From: Ampullaceana balthica
Lineage: Eukaryota; Mollusca; Gastropoda; Lymnaeidae
Direction of reading: 5' to 3'
NCBI GenBank assembly: GCA_944989445.1
Contig: CALYLW010000562.1
Span: 343,472-407,471 of the forward strand
DNA length: 64,000 nt
Positions 48,274-61,300 of the stretch are shown one piece after another; positions within the stretch are counted from its first letter, which is position 1, and each line of letters opens with the position of its first letter. The notes under the pieces were generated by a model. It had not been told where the DNA came from. It was given only the letters and a program-made list of their open reading frames with translations, and ran no database searches. The position numbers were made by a program, and so were the translations under genes.

Positions 48274-49639
48274 ATGCCGTACACACAGCGTCTGCCAACG
48301 TCAAGCACTCGGCGATTGGTGCAAGAAAACAACCGTTCGGAGAGGGAGCTTGAGAAGGAATTGAATCGTCTGGAAAAAGAAAGAGCTGCTGCTCTCAGGG
48401 AATTAAACAATGAAACCAAAATTTTCAGATTAAATTCTGGAAGGTCCGTGTTTTATTACAATTTCAGAAGTGAATAGTTTTGTTTTAATCAAAGGGGATG
48501 TGATTCGGTTACGTTAAGTCATACTTGGGGTGGGACGGTGGGACCATCGCTGACTGAAAATACTGATAAATAAAAAACTATATAATATATAGTACATGTA
48601 TTGACCTTTTTTAATGTTGCATACATATTCAGGATATTAAAATTTAGCAAAAACGAATAATGAATCCTTGATATTTGGTAAATCCAAATCTGTCTTAATT
48701 GTTGCGTTGATATTAAAAAAATAAAATGCCCTATCTATTTTCAGTCCCAACAGAAATGTTGAACACACGTCACCTTCTGCATCTCCGAGATTGTCAAACT
48801 CTCTCAGAAGAAATTCTGGTGATGCTGCTGCAACAAGAACTTTTCACAGATCAAGATCTTCGTCTCCAAGGGCAGTTAACACCTCATCGGATTCATCCCC
48901 GACTTCCTCACCCGAAGCACAAAGACGATTACTCATCAAAAGACCAAAGCGTTCCAGCATTACTGAAGGCTTTCCCCCCTCAGTAACTAACAGTATTATA
49001 ATCAGCCACAACGACTTGTCCCATGCTGCTAGGAGAGCATCAGTTACAGAATATTTTGAGGCATCTGAACCTTTGAGCAGGCGAAAGTCAGTTAACATGT
49101 CCCAAATCCCACAGATTGTCATCAGCACAGAGGACGGAGTTGTCGGCTCATTCCAACAACGGTTGGATTCCCCTGACAGACACCCTGGAACTGGTGAGCT
49201 CAACACGGACCCCGCCCTGCCTGACGTGGATGAACGTAAAGAATCCCTGTCCTTGCCCATCCGACGTGGACGCAGTTCATCCGTCCCATCCCTGCCCCCC
49301 TCTGTTACTTCCATGAACAAAACTCTGTCGGACATGTCGCCTCCGGCGACGTCTCGTCCGAGAAGCAGCAGTATTTCAGTACCAGTTATCTATTCCCACC
49401 AAAGAGACACTCCAAGACGTAGCTCGCAGCAAACCAAACAAACGGACCGCAGAAGTTCACCACGGCGGGTATCTTTTGGCAAACTTATTGATGATCTGAC
49501 ACGGGGTATAGAACACTTTGAACTCAATGAGAGAGATTCAAGAAGAGCACTACTTTCTTCAGAGGAATGGGAGAAACTGAAAAGGTGTCGATATCTTCGA
49601 ATGCCTAATGAAGATAACATGAATAACAAAGAAATGTGA
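48274..49639 (+). CDS. Unrecognised Ser/Arg-rich protein with coiled coil and RVxF motif, 2 coding exons, 354 aa
   Basis: Coding exons 48274-48443 and 48745-49639 (stop TGA). The donor (AAG|gtccgt) and the acceptor (ctattttcag) join in phase 2. The ATG at 48274 is two bases after a splice acceptor (gcttgttttag), so 5'UTR or coding exons may lie upstream. The N-terminus (MPYTQRLPTSSTRRL) leads into a charged coiled-coil stretch, ERELEKELNRLEKERAAALR (about 23-50). The middle is disordered, rich in Ser, Pro and Arg, with repeated R-R-x-S sites (RRNS, RRAS, RRKS, RRSS), which fit basophilic kinases. At residues 298-301 RVSF, preceded by Arg, is a textbook protein phosphatase 1 docking motif. The last ~45 residues (DDLTRGIEHFELNERDSRR and EEWEKLKRCRYLRMP) look conserved and partly helical. 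I do not recognise the family; PP1 binding is an inference from a short motif. Codon use and perfect splice phasing support a real gene. Confidence 0.82.
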
Positions 49640-49677
49640 TAATAGACCCACAATTAAGAGTCTAAGTCAGGGGTGGG

Positions 49678-49866
49678 CAAACTTTTTAGGACAAAGGCCG
49701 CATTAGGAAGAAATGAGACTTCAAAGGGCCGCATCTAACCAAAATTTAGCTTCGATGCAAGTACAAACATTCATCTTTAACATATTTTTTTTTCTCGATA
49801 TTACCGCAAGCTTCCGCGGGCCGCAAAATACTCACTAGCGGGTCGCATGTGGCCCGCCCACCCCTG
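49678..49866. mobile_element. hAT-type MITE in the 3'UTR region of the unrecognised gene
   Basis: CAGGGGTGGGCAAAC to GCCCACCCCTG, flanks GTCTAAGT and GTCGAAAT (6 of 8). It begins 38 bp after the stop codon. Confidence 0.85.
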
Positions 49867-50065
49867 GTCGAAATGATGCCTAATTAATTATTATACAAAC
49901 TCGGTAGAATTCCTTCCACACTGATTCCTGTTTAATAATATTAAGATGATGGATATCTATTGGATTAACTTATAGGCCAGTTTAAGTAATCATATGAAGA
50001 TGATTGATATCTATTTGATTAACTTATTGCCCTTTAACGTCTTACAGCTTTTTGGCAATCATTAA

Positions 50066-50071
50066 AATAAA
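50066..50071 (+). terminator. Candidate polyadenylation signal AATAAA of the unrecognised gene
   Basis: First canonical hexamer found after the 49639 stop; a transcript ending here would contain the MITE. Confidence 0.45.
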
Positions 50072-52380
50072 ATTTCAATTATTTTTATTTTGAATCAGTC
50101 TTATAATCTTGTTTTTGGTAAATAAAAAATTACGAAATACAGTGAGTGTGTGTAAAAATGTTCTTATTGACCTGAATGTGAATGTTACTTTCATGGAAAA
50201 CGTATACACAATAAGAGCCTTCCATATAGTACTACATGGGGAACTGGTAAGTGTAAGGAATGAGCCCACAATACAACTTCCAGAGGGGTACACGCGAAAA
50301 CATGCCCCGTCTCAGCCCCAAGCCGACCAATGGTGGACACTGAGTCTCCAACACCAAACAGTCTATACCACAAGAGGGACTCGGACGGAAACAGCAGCGC
50401 ACCTCTTACTTTGTGCCCCGTGCTAGACATAGCGGGGGAGGTTAAAATGGTGGGAGATTATGGCCTGCCCATCAGATGGCCCTGGTTGACTAGGTGCAGC
50501 CCACACTTTTGGAGTAACCTTAAACCTACTACATGTAATTAGGTTGGTTAGTAAGTTTATTCAAAAGTATAAATAAATAAGGAAATAAAATGTTATGATT
50601 ACGTCAAGGTTATCAAAGGTTGTATCGGGTTTTCACTGCTGAATGTTTCAAGTTACATGCATGATTCGTGTGGTTTGTTCCTGGCCGAGTCCAATATTTG
50701 CATTAATGTAGTTTAATTTTTTTCCATGATATAGAATGTCATATAATGTAAATATAATTTTAATACTTGTGTAAGTTATTTGTACTGACAAAGGCATTGG
50801 CCGAAACGTCTACTTTTGTATTTTAGTCAATTAATAAAGCTTTAATTTATTGCTTTGATTACATTTGTCTGCGTATCTTTGTATTGTAAGTTTCCTGTAT
50901 TGGACAATGGTTTCACCTCCAGGTGGTTTGTAACAACATATACACAAAATTTGAAATGAAATTAAATAGCTGTTCTAAGAAAAAATGTAATAATACACTC
51001 AATTTAAAATAAAGACTGATTGACAAGTCCAACACATTTGTTTCATGATTAGTTATTATAATTTTGTGCACATTTCAAGTGAACATTTCATGTCAAAAAC
51101 AAAGAACAAACTTGTATTATATTAACACAAGCAAAAAACAGAATGACATGTATTTTCAGCACAAGGATCGACAAAGCTTTACATTCAAAGAAGTCAAACT
51201 AGAACATTCTCAAAATCAAAAAAGATTTACAATGATACTGTGAATGACTGGGTTAAACTTGACAACAATTGTTAGTTGATAAATATAATTTCCTTTAAAA
51301 AAAATTTCCGATCATTATTTGGTAAATATTTTCAAAGTCATATCCCTTGTCTAATTTAAGATATTTTAGACACATTTCAAAACAAGTCATTAAACTCGCC
51401 ATCTATTTATAAAATCTGATTAGGGAAAGGAAACTTGAGAATTAAAAAAATTGAGAGGTTCTTTTGTGTGTCAAATGTGCATATTTTATAATTTGAATTT
51501 TCATTTTAATAATGACTTAAAGTCATTGGATCAGTTTCTTATTAGTTAATAAACTCTGGCTTCACTGCAACAATATTACATTAAGTAAATTCTGTGTATA
51601 TATGATGTTATCAGCTAACCTATGATTAGGTGTGTGAATTTTTAAAAATTCTCCATGGCATTGACTAAGTAACTCCTTATACAGAACCCTTCTGAGCCCT
51701 TATTTCCACTTCCCTCTACTCTCAATAAAAACTAAATTTCAATTCCTGTATTTATAAGTATATTTGTAGGCTAAAGCTCCAAAGGTTAAAAAGTTTGAGA
51801 ACCTCTAGATATTATAAAGTTATTCTGAATCTTTCAACTTTGTGTCTTAATGATCACTACTAGTTATATAAATGCACTTTTCCCTTCATCCCATTAGAGG
51901 GAATGCATCACAGAGATGATAGCACATTTCTTACTTTAAACACAGCTTTCCCTGGTCTCAATAAACCTGCATATAATAAATCTGCACAAGGGTCTTCTCT
52001 ATTCTAAACCTGACCACCATAATAGTGATTAATAATGGACCCTTTTTTAAGGCGAACGGAAATAACAAAAAATAACATGCAGTTTAAATAAAATCACTGT
52101 TAAGAATGAAACCTGTTCGTACTGTATTTTTTTATAATGTAAACAATAGAACTGACAAAAACATCCCACTGGAGTATTCTCATACAAATTCCTGTAAAAT
52201 TTATAAAACATTCTTTTTGCCCCAGAAAGTAACCAGCATAAATTGGATGTGAGCATAAGTCACGCCTTTCCAGTGAGTTAAAGTTATAAGTCATTGAAAT
52301 ATAGGTATAACATTTTTAGCCAGAAAATTGATGCGGGGAAGCTCATAAATCATCATTTGCATACCTAATGAATAATGAAT
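50072..52380. other. Intergenic and RPA2 3' flank, no gene recognised
   Basis: 50160-50440 is GC-richer and open in several frames but unrecognised, so it may be the body of an old repeat. Near 50785 CTGACAAAGGCATTGGCCGA followed by AACGTC and, at 50830, AATAAAGC resembles the 3' end of a retroelement. The rest is AT-rich and holds the RPA2 3'UTR (minus). Confidence 0.45.
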
Positions 52381-55300
52381 TCATATATCAGTTGCTTGGA
52401 AATGATCATCATCAATGGTGGAATAAATGTGACCTTCACCACTTAAAAAGTCAATTGTCTCCCTGGAAAAGTAAAATTAATGTATGTGGTTTGTGTGTAA
52501 ATAATTTTGAAATATTTTTATTCTCATTTTTAACTACATTTACCAATATTGTATTTAAAAAATTTTTTGTTGAGGTAACATTATTTTGGTAAAACTCATA
52601 AAAAACTACTCACCTGATTGCTCTTGGTGCCACATTGCTGAGCTGATTACAAATGTCATTAAAACTGCAACCTCTTTCTGAGTGCTCATTTCTGATAATC
52701 ATTTGAATCTAGGGAAAATAAATCCAAAAAGAGTATGTACTAGTACTATGAGCAATAAAATATTTCATACCAACATGGAAAAATAAAAAGAACAAACACA
52801 TTATATTTCGAAGAATTTTGATACACTATAAAGTAGGTATTAACATTTAGGAAATTATGGCCTACTTTTTAAAATTTTTTAAATATACACATTATAACAT
52901 TGATAGAATGTAAACTTCCTAAAAACCCACCTGCCCTTGTAAAGGAGTCAGTCCAGGTATTGTACCTTGATTACTATCACCTCTACCATTGGTGCTAGCG
53001 GATACACTTGCATGGCTACTCATGCCTAGATTAGCCTAAATATTCAAATGAGAGTTTGTTTAAAAGAGAATGTAATTGATGAACACAAAAACAAAAACTA
53101 AATCTTGTATGGTGCTTACGTATGAAATTCTTACAAATCAAGAGAGAAAAATCAAGTTAGCTAAATAATTTAATATGAAAAACTTTTACTTTACACAAGA
53201 TCAATAAGTCATTTTAAACATTTTGAACCAACTTATTGACATTTGACCCAAATAGTAAATAGGAAAGAGTATTGAGTTAATACTAATACCTAAGCAGTCA
53301 AAAGATGCAGAAGTAAAAATATTTTTAAAAATAATAGACTTTCTATCAGAAGAACTTATGGATTGGCATTATATGTAGAAAACAAAAAGTATGTGCTATT
53401 TTAAAAAATTCATTTCAAGAAATCAAAAATTATTTTATACCTTTGAGTGTGTCATAGATAGCAAACAGCATATTATTCTTTTACTTGTAGTTTTAAAAGA
53501 GTTATATTTAAATTTTTAAATTTTTTTAAAAACTTTTCAAACGAAAGTCAATTGAATCACAGTTTAAGTAACATGTCATTACAAATAACTGAAAGAAAAT
53601 GGCGGAAAAATGTAAACAAGCAGATAACACTGTAACCACAAATGCGGCTTGTGGGTAGAAAATATAGAATAAATTCTTTGAAAAGGCACCAAATATAGAT
53701 ATTTTAAAATTGTTAACAGTTAATGTTTGGCCACACTTACATAAAAGGGTGTAATATTTTACAGTGTCTGCCTCAAAATTTTATGCTACTAGCATAAAAT
53801 GGTAAATTGTTTAAATTTTTTGTCTACAGTAGAATAACTCTAGATTATTCACTTTATCCTGGGTCAGAAAAAACACACAAAAAAGACGTTTTTTTGTAGG
53901 GCTGCGGAAATTAATTATTAATTTGTTTGATTGATTAAAATTTAAGAAAAAATTTCTATTTTTAAATCCTTTATATTAACTCGTGGTGTCTGCATGCTTG
54001 ATTGCTTGTCGCCAAAACTTTGGATCAATTTTTAACCCACTTCCTCGTAAGCTAGCGAGCTGAAATTTAGCAGGCAGTTTGGTAGCGATGATAAAAACTA
54101 TGTATCAAAATTTCTGGTCCATCACATGTACTGTAATTGAATTATTGATTTTTTAGATTATTTTATTTATTCCTATGTATCATGTTATTTTTTGAGATAG
54201 AGTGTAAGGGTGCGCATTATATTGAACAACCTTACTGTCGCGCAATTAGGTGCGTATTTTATTGACAACACTTTTTATAAACATATTCCTGATCGGTGCG
54301 CATTATATTAAACATGTTTTACGACACAACTACAAATTTGTATTTTTGGATGGTCTTGCGCTGCGTATTATAATGAGCATTCTTTTAGTTACGTCTCATA
54401 CATAAAGGAATTATAGTGAAAAATTTGTTGTTTTTTTTACGATTTTAAAAATATTTTTCTTCAATTTATCAATAATTTATATTTTTTATTACTCACACAC
54501 TTTTCCCTTGAATTATTATTATTTATTTAGAAGTGTATACATAAACAAAAAGGTTTCTCTTCCTTATTTCTTGCATAGCAGAACCAGGGCCCGGTCTTAG
54601 GCCACTTCAACCTTTGTGGCCGCAATGGGCCCCCCGCCTATTAGCCTTATTCTTTATCCCTACCCAAATTAGGCCCAGCGCAATCCGTTTCACATACTAA
54701 GCCGCGTAGGGCCCCGCAATCGCTAAGACCGGCCCTGAGCAGAACAAATTTGCTGTGTTATGTCACAAAATTTATGAGCCATGGAATTACCGTGACTTAC
54801 TTAACCGATTTTGCAAAATAATGAATCGCGACTTAACAGGATCTATATATGAGTTTTAAAAATATAATTAATCAAAAAATTTTTTTTTAAATCAGTACCA
54901 GCCCTAGTTTTTTTGGTAGTGGTAGGTTCACATTTTGACAAGAATTTTGTTGGACTATATAGTGACATTTGATAAGACAAAGAACAGTCTTTACAACAAC
55001 TTGTTTAGTCCAATTTAACTTTCAGCATTCTTTCCTCTAAAATATTAACAATAAAAAAGGGAAGTGGACATCCTAAAACAGTTATGTTCTATTTGCCTGC
55101 AGATAAGCTGACCAGAAATAGAAAATTTAAAATATCACCCAACACTAAAAATACAAATATTAATATCCTCTAATTTCAATTAAACAAAGCTAAATATGGT
55201 TTTATTCATAAAGTGTGTACTACTAACAATCATGATATATTTTTTAAAAATATTTTTTCAAACTAAACTCACCTGTTCTTGAGAAAATGTGGCATTAGCA

Positions 55301-58300
55301 TGAACTACTTCAAGAATGTGACAAGTAAGCTCATTTATGTCTGTTAGAGGTCTTATACGCTGCGCATTTATGGTTCTCTTGCCACCAAAAGCTCGCAAAA
55401 CACCATCGATTCTTACATAGGTATTTGGTGGAAAAGCATTAGGTTCTGCATTCTCAGACTGTTCATTTTCCTATGTAAAAAAGGTTCATTTTTTTAAAAA
55501 TAGTTCACAAAAAAAAATTTAAAATTTAAAAACTGTGGCCAGCTAATGTTTTGAGGCAAGCAGTTTTTTTTTAAATTGTCAGTCAACAGTATTTTAAACA
55601 ATTCTGCTCTAAGGTATCAAAATCTTTTGATAAAATTAAATAATGTCTCAAAATGTTCATTTTTTATTGGAGTTTTAATTGACATGAAAGCAATAAATAA
55701 AAACATTATTAAATTTTAATTATTGTGCAGCACTTTTAGCAAGTGAACTTACATCAGAACTGTCAAATTTCCTCACTTCCAGTGGTGGCCCCGTCATATC
55801 ATCTATCGAGTAGTCAATTCTTGTAGGTGACACACTAACAGATTTAATAACGCCAACAAGGGTTACCTTAAAGTGTAGGTTAAAAATTTTAACTCATTAT
55901 TAGCTTACATCACGGAACTTATGAGTGTTAAAAAGCATTAAGCTGTACATATATGAAATGTACTGTGTATTAACTGTATTTGATAATTTTCACTGAGATT
56001 CATTCATACAATAATACAGTGGGACCCACTTAACTCGAGCCCGGTTAACTCGTCAGATCTATTAAGTCGACGTTTTTTATTGGAACCGCCAAATTCTCTC
56101 TTTGTCTTTGCATTTTTTCATCGGTTAATTCGATTTTTGTAAGTCGCCGAGCCCTAATATTTCGAGCACGAAAGAGTGCCGAATTTGCAACTTAACGTCG
56201 GTTAGCTCAATCCCCGTCTGTTCGCCTAGCAATGCACTTTGGCATTTTTAGCTCAAAAGAGTGTTGACATCTCGCTTTCTTCGAGACTTCAGGCTATTGT
56301 GTGATTCTACGAGATTTCAATAAAAATTACCGGATGTTTTTACTTTCAATTTGATTCCGTGTGTGAATTAGTTTCAGTATGTATTCACCAGAGGTACTCG
56401 AAAATCGCGTTAGCGGTCTTTAATCCGTCATTATTTCGCAGTGCATGTTATATTATTATTAAACTTAATTCATTTTCTGATGCATTAATCATTTTATTTT
56501 TTAAGATAAACGAATATCTTTAGAAAAGAAAATAAAGGTTTGTATCGAGAATCGACGGTGGTTTTTATATACTGTAATTAAATAAAAAATGAATATTATT
56601 CTTTTAAAAGTTTGTTGCTTTGTTACCAGTAAGATACGTGACTGTGACTAACACGCACGTGACGGTGAAATCAAATCATTTTCTTAATATTCCAGTGTAT
56701 ATATATAATATACATGTCATCACTGTTGTAGGTCGAATTCTGATAAGGGCAAGGCAGCATTTGTTACTAATTATATTACAAGTTACACATATCATTTGAT
56801 TGACGGAGGAAATTCGAGTGCGATCTCATAGTGACAGATATCCTGCACGTCAAAAGCATTAAACTTAAAATTACCATATTGACATGTTTTTTTAAATATA
56901 AATTCGCTGATTCGACGGGCATTGCAAACGTGAGCGGCGGTGACATGCCACGCCACACGCGCCATGGGACGAGGCGAGGCAAAAAATTTGACCATAGTTT
57001 TAACGCATGCGCAGACAATTATAAACTGGTAACTTTTTTTTTATTAAATGGAATTGAAACATGACCACAGAACGTAATCAAAGTCATTTACTTCAGAAAA
57101 AAAAATATATATATAAAAATTCCCGACTAATCATAACTTTTCCGGACTATTTCCCAACTTTCAAGACCGGGAAAATTATTTTAAGAATTCCCGACTTTTT
57201 CACGACTGAGTGGGAACCCTGGGTTATATTTAAACGGTTCTTAAAAACGAACAGTCTGAACCCTAGGTAAGAGTGAAGAAATATTAGGGTGCCGATATTC
57301 CAATTAATCGTCCCATCACTAATTAATGCACATCATGTATATAAAGAAATTTCAAGCGCATGTTAATATTTTGCAGCCATATTGGTTTTCGTTTAACTCG
57401 ATGATCGGTTACCTCAGCACCTTTTTTCATACCCCAACGCCGTCGACTTAACCGGGTCCCACTGTACATGCATATTAATTTTACGTTACTCTTACCAGGG
57501 ACAGCTCAACATTGTTACTTGACATAAAAACATCATCAACATGCTTGGCAGTCAGTATCTGAGCGACTGTAACAGGGACAATATTATTACTGCGCTTGCT
57601 TGCTCTCTAAGGAGAAACATATTTTAACAATAATAAGTACACAAGAAACCATTGAAATATTAGAGATACTTTTTAAAACAAATTTAAATCTACTTTTAAA
57701 AATATGTAATGACAAGGATTTAAAGAATCTATTTACAGTACTCACATGTTGCTCAATACCCCAACCAATGAACATCCCATTGAAAGTTTTGCATAATCTA
57801 TTTATTTTTAATGAAGATGCTGTCTCAGATGTGTTATTTGTAAATAACAATATGTGATTTATATTCATGCTTAACTTGTTTTTGGTCAAAATTTGAAAAA
57901 TAAAAATATTTCAAAAATTTAAATTTTAATGTTTGGTAATCATTATATACAGTTGCTTTTAGGCCCTGATAATAATAATTTTGAAAGTACCAGTTAAAAA
58001 AGGATAAAACAAAATGTTTTCCTATTAGATTTTGACATAACTACATAAAAAACAATTAACACTTTACCTTTTTCTCATCAGCTTGCGGTGTATTGAAGCC
58101 ACCTCCCCCATATCCAGACTGACTGAAACCTATTGAAATTATTTGTAAGAGATCATTTTACTCTTTTTGTTTTCTTTTGAGGATGGGCAAGCTATACAGG
58201 AATTAGCAAGTTACCAAGTCAGAAAAAATAAGCTTTTGATTCATGGTATATAAATGAAATAAGCTTAAAATTCATGGCAAGTATATGGAAGAAGCTTTAT

Positions 58301-61300
58301 ATTCATGGCATTGAATTAATTCAATAATATACTTAATTTAGACGATAAACCCTTCAGAGTTGATATTATAAAAGATCATAATGTACCGTGTGCAGACTTG
58401 TTGTCCCTGGCAACCATTACTATTCATTCAACCTCATTGTGACACCTACTACAACTATTTACTATGTCTGCAATAGTTTCACTCATTAGTTGTGGCCGTG
58501 TGCAAAAACTATTTAGCCATTGAACAGGGTTGTTGCATTAATTAGTCATGAGCCAAAGTTGAAGGTTCAAAAGGAGTTTTCCTAATATTAATTGTACATT
58601 TTTATATGGGGCAGTTCACTTAGTCATATATAGGTCATGTTAGTTGTGTGAACTGGATCTTGTAAACACAACATAAACATCGTTTAAAGATAAATTTTAC
58701 TGTTAATACAAAGTAAAATGATTTTTTAAAGAATATTTTTTAAAACAAAATAAAGAAATAATTATTTTATTTATAGCATTGATCCTGAATTATTAAAACG
58801 AGAAATAAAGTGCGTGACGCGAACAGCCGAACTGAGGTCACAAAATGGGGAGGAAAAATGCATTGGGGATGGAGACAAATTGAACCACACTTTAAAAATT
58901 CATAACTTTAAAACTACAAATCCTAAAAATATAATTTTGGTGTTAAAATGTAATTTAAAATAAACTCTATTTAACTAATACTTATTGGTATTTAATTTTT
59001 TTAAAGTTTATTTTTTTACCAGTGTCCTTCTTGGTGTTTTCTTAAACCACCCACTGGGCTCTAAAAAACTTTATTATTTTAAATAATTGTTTTGAAATAT
59101 TCATTCAAGAGCCTAGTAAACAATAAACACTTTCTTTTATTTTTCGAAGTGTCTACGGACACAGCGGCGGTGCACCCAGCTAAACCATCGTCCTTGGCCT
59201 GCTTACACCGCCGCGGTGTACCTAGCTAAACCATTGGTTAAACCGCGGCTAACAATTGAGACGATTTCACTATATTTAGGCTATAAGTGTGTAATCCCTA
59301 TGCTAATAAACAGTAGACCTTAAATAATAAATGTGTTTATGCAATTTTTAATGATTACTGAATGTTTAAAAAAACTATTTTGGTCACCATTCCAGGATTA
59401 GTTATAAGTTTTAAAAACCAACATATTTCATGAGCAGTTCCAGACGAATGGTAAAGCGCAGTGAAGTAGTAGTTACATTGGTGGTGTCGGGTTCAAATCT
59501 CGGTGATGGAATTTTTTAAAATTTAAATTATTATTATTTTTATTTTAAAACCTCAATGAGGGTGCTCGCAAAAATTGTTTTATACTACGTGCAAATCCAA
59601 GTATCAATCTTACGCCTATGCATGCTTTAATATTTAATGGATTCATGTTAAGTATTTCAATTTTGTTAGAGTTTTAAATTTAAAAAATTGATTGTATGTT
59701 GGATTTCGTAGTTAGTTTAGGCGACCCATACCCAAATTCAAGACGGGAACGAAAATCGTTATGAGTTTGTTCTTGCATACTGCTACGGAAAGGTGTTTCT
59801 ATCACCATCGCTATGAGTATGACCCCTATGTTTAACAAAAGGATTGTATTAGTATTAGAGTATCAGTATCTGTTTGTCTCATTGACTAGCTAACTTTTAA
59901 AAAAAAAGTAGAGAACACGTTGTTTTCCACCCGACCCCTCCCCCATTATAATTAAAATATGTATTCATTCAAAGATATTAATTATTAATAATTACATAAT
60001 ATTCAAATGTTATACGTAAGGGGCGAAAAAAAGTGATTTTAATTTGTTTCATTTACAAATAGAAAATACGTTATTTTTGTTTGTTTGTAGTTGGTGTTTT
60101 TTTTTGGGGAACAGCTCTGTGACGTCATATTGAAAAAAATGGGGGGGGGCAAAGTTTGTATGACAACGTGTGACGAGGGGGTGAAAAATTGTCAAAAATC
60201 GTGTGACGTTATTTTAAGACATTTTTTCACTGGACTGACAAATAAGATAGCCTACACGCACAGGTTATAATTTGTACAGGTAGACTAGTATTTAATTTTA
60301 ACTTTAAAATGTATTTGTTAAAATTATACTTGTTGATAATTATGATTATGTCAGTTTCCACAGCCTGAAAGAGAAATAGTGAAGTTCCTCGTTGCCGTTG
60401 AATGAAGAAAGATAGGGGGAGGGGGGATAATGAAGAGAAAGATATTAGAGTATGATTTTGTAGAAAAATTATTTTGCGTTGAATGGAAATTTTATAATCC
60501 CCTTTTAAATCTAAATAGTTTTGAAATTTGAGTATTTGCAAGCAATACTAGAGTGGTGGCAGTGGTGAAAGCGCTAAGGGGCTGTCCATTAATTATATTA
60601 ACAAATTATTGGCGATTTTTACCTACCCCCTCCCCCTTGTCAAACTTCCATAGTCATAGACACCCCTAAAAAAATTACGTCAACATTTGATTACCCCCCA
60701 CCCCCCCACCAAAAACTATAATAAAATTAATAAAAAAGCGTAATATATTCACATCTATGCTTAATTATGGGTAAGGTATCATTTTCTATTAACGTTTATA
60801 TATCTATTTTTAACCGCGGTGTACCTAGCCCTGACACAATGCTTTGGCTAGGTTCACCGCCGCGGTGTACGCAGGCCTATAGTTATATTATAGTAATTAT
60901 ATAATCTAGGTCCACCGCCGCAGTGTACATAGTGCCGGCCTTTATTTTTATGAAGTGGCTGCTCGTCTCGAAGTATTTTCATTGTTGTTATGGCAATATG
61001 GCAGAGTGAAGCGTACTTCAGTACTTCCGGTAATGAAATGTTGTATTTTTAATTTTTACACTTGAAAATAGGGAATAAGTAAATAGGGAATAAGTACAAT
61101 TATTTTTATACATTAACGTAATTAAGATGTTATTTTTAGGGTCTGGGTTAGGTTTAGTTGTCTATTTTTTTAAATCAAAAGGACTTCGAGACGACTAGCA
61201 TTCATGCTGGATGACTCGAACTTCGAGACGAGTAGCATCGGCCTTATTTTTATCCGTCTTCTCTTATATAACAAAGTATTTACTATTTACAGACACTCAT

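Noticed and set aside
48844..49335. 163-codon minus ORF opposite the unrecognised gene
   Set aside because: Shadow of the Ser/Arg-rich plus-strand exon; it has no splice partners or conserved features.
50785..50807. Hammerhead ribozyme core, as in Penelope-like elements
   Set aside because: CTGACAA in place of CTGANGA loses a key G. The GGC/GCC stem and GAAAC are present, but stems I and III were not found, so it is too weak to call.
59445..59512. Working tRNA gene
   Set aside because: A good B box is present, but the anticodon arm does not pair and the D arm is poor.
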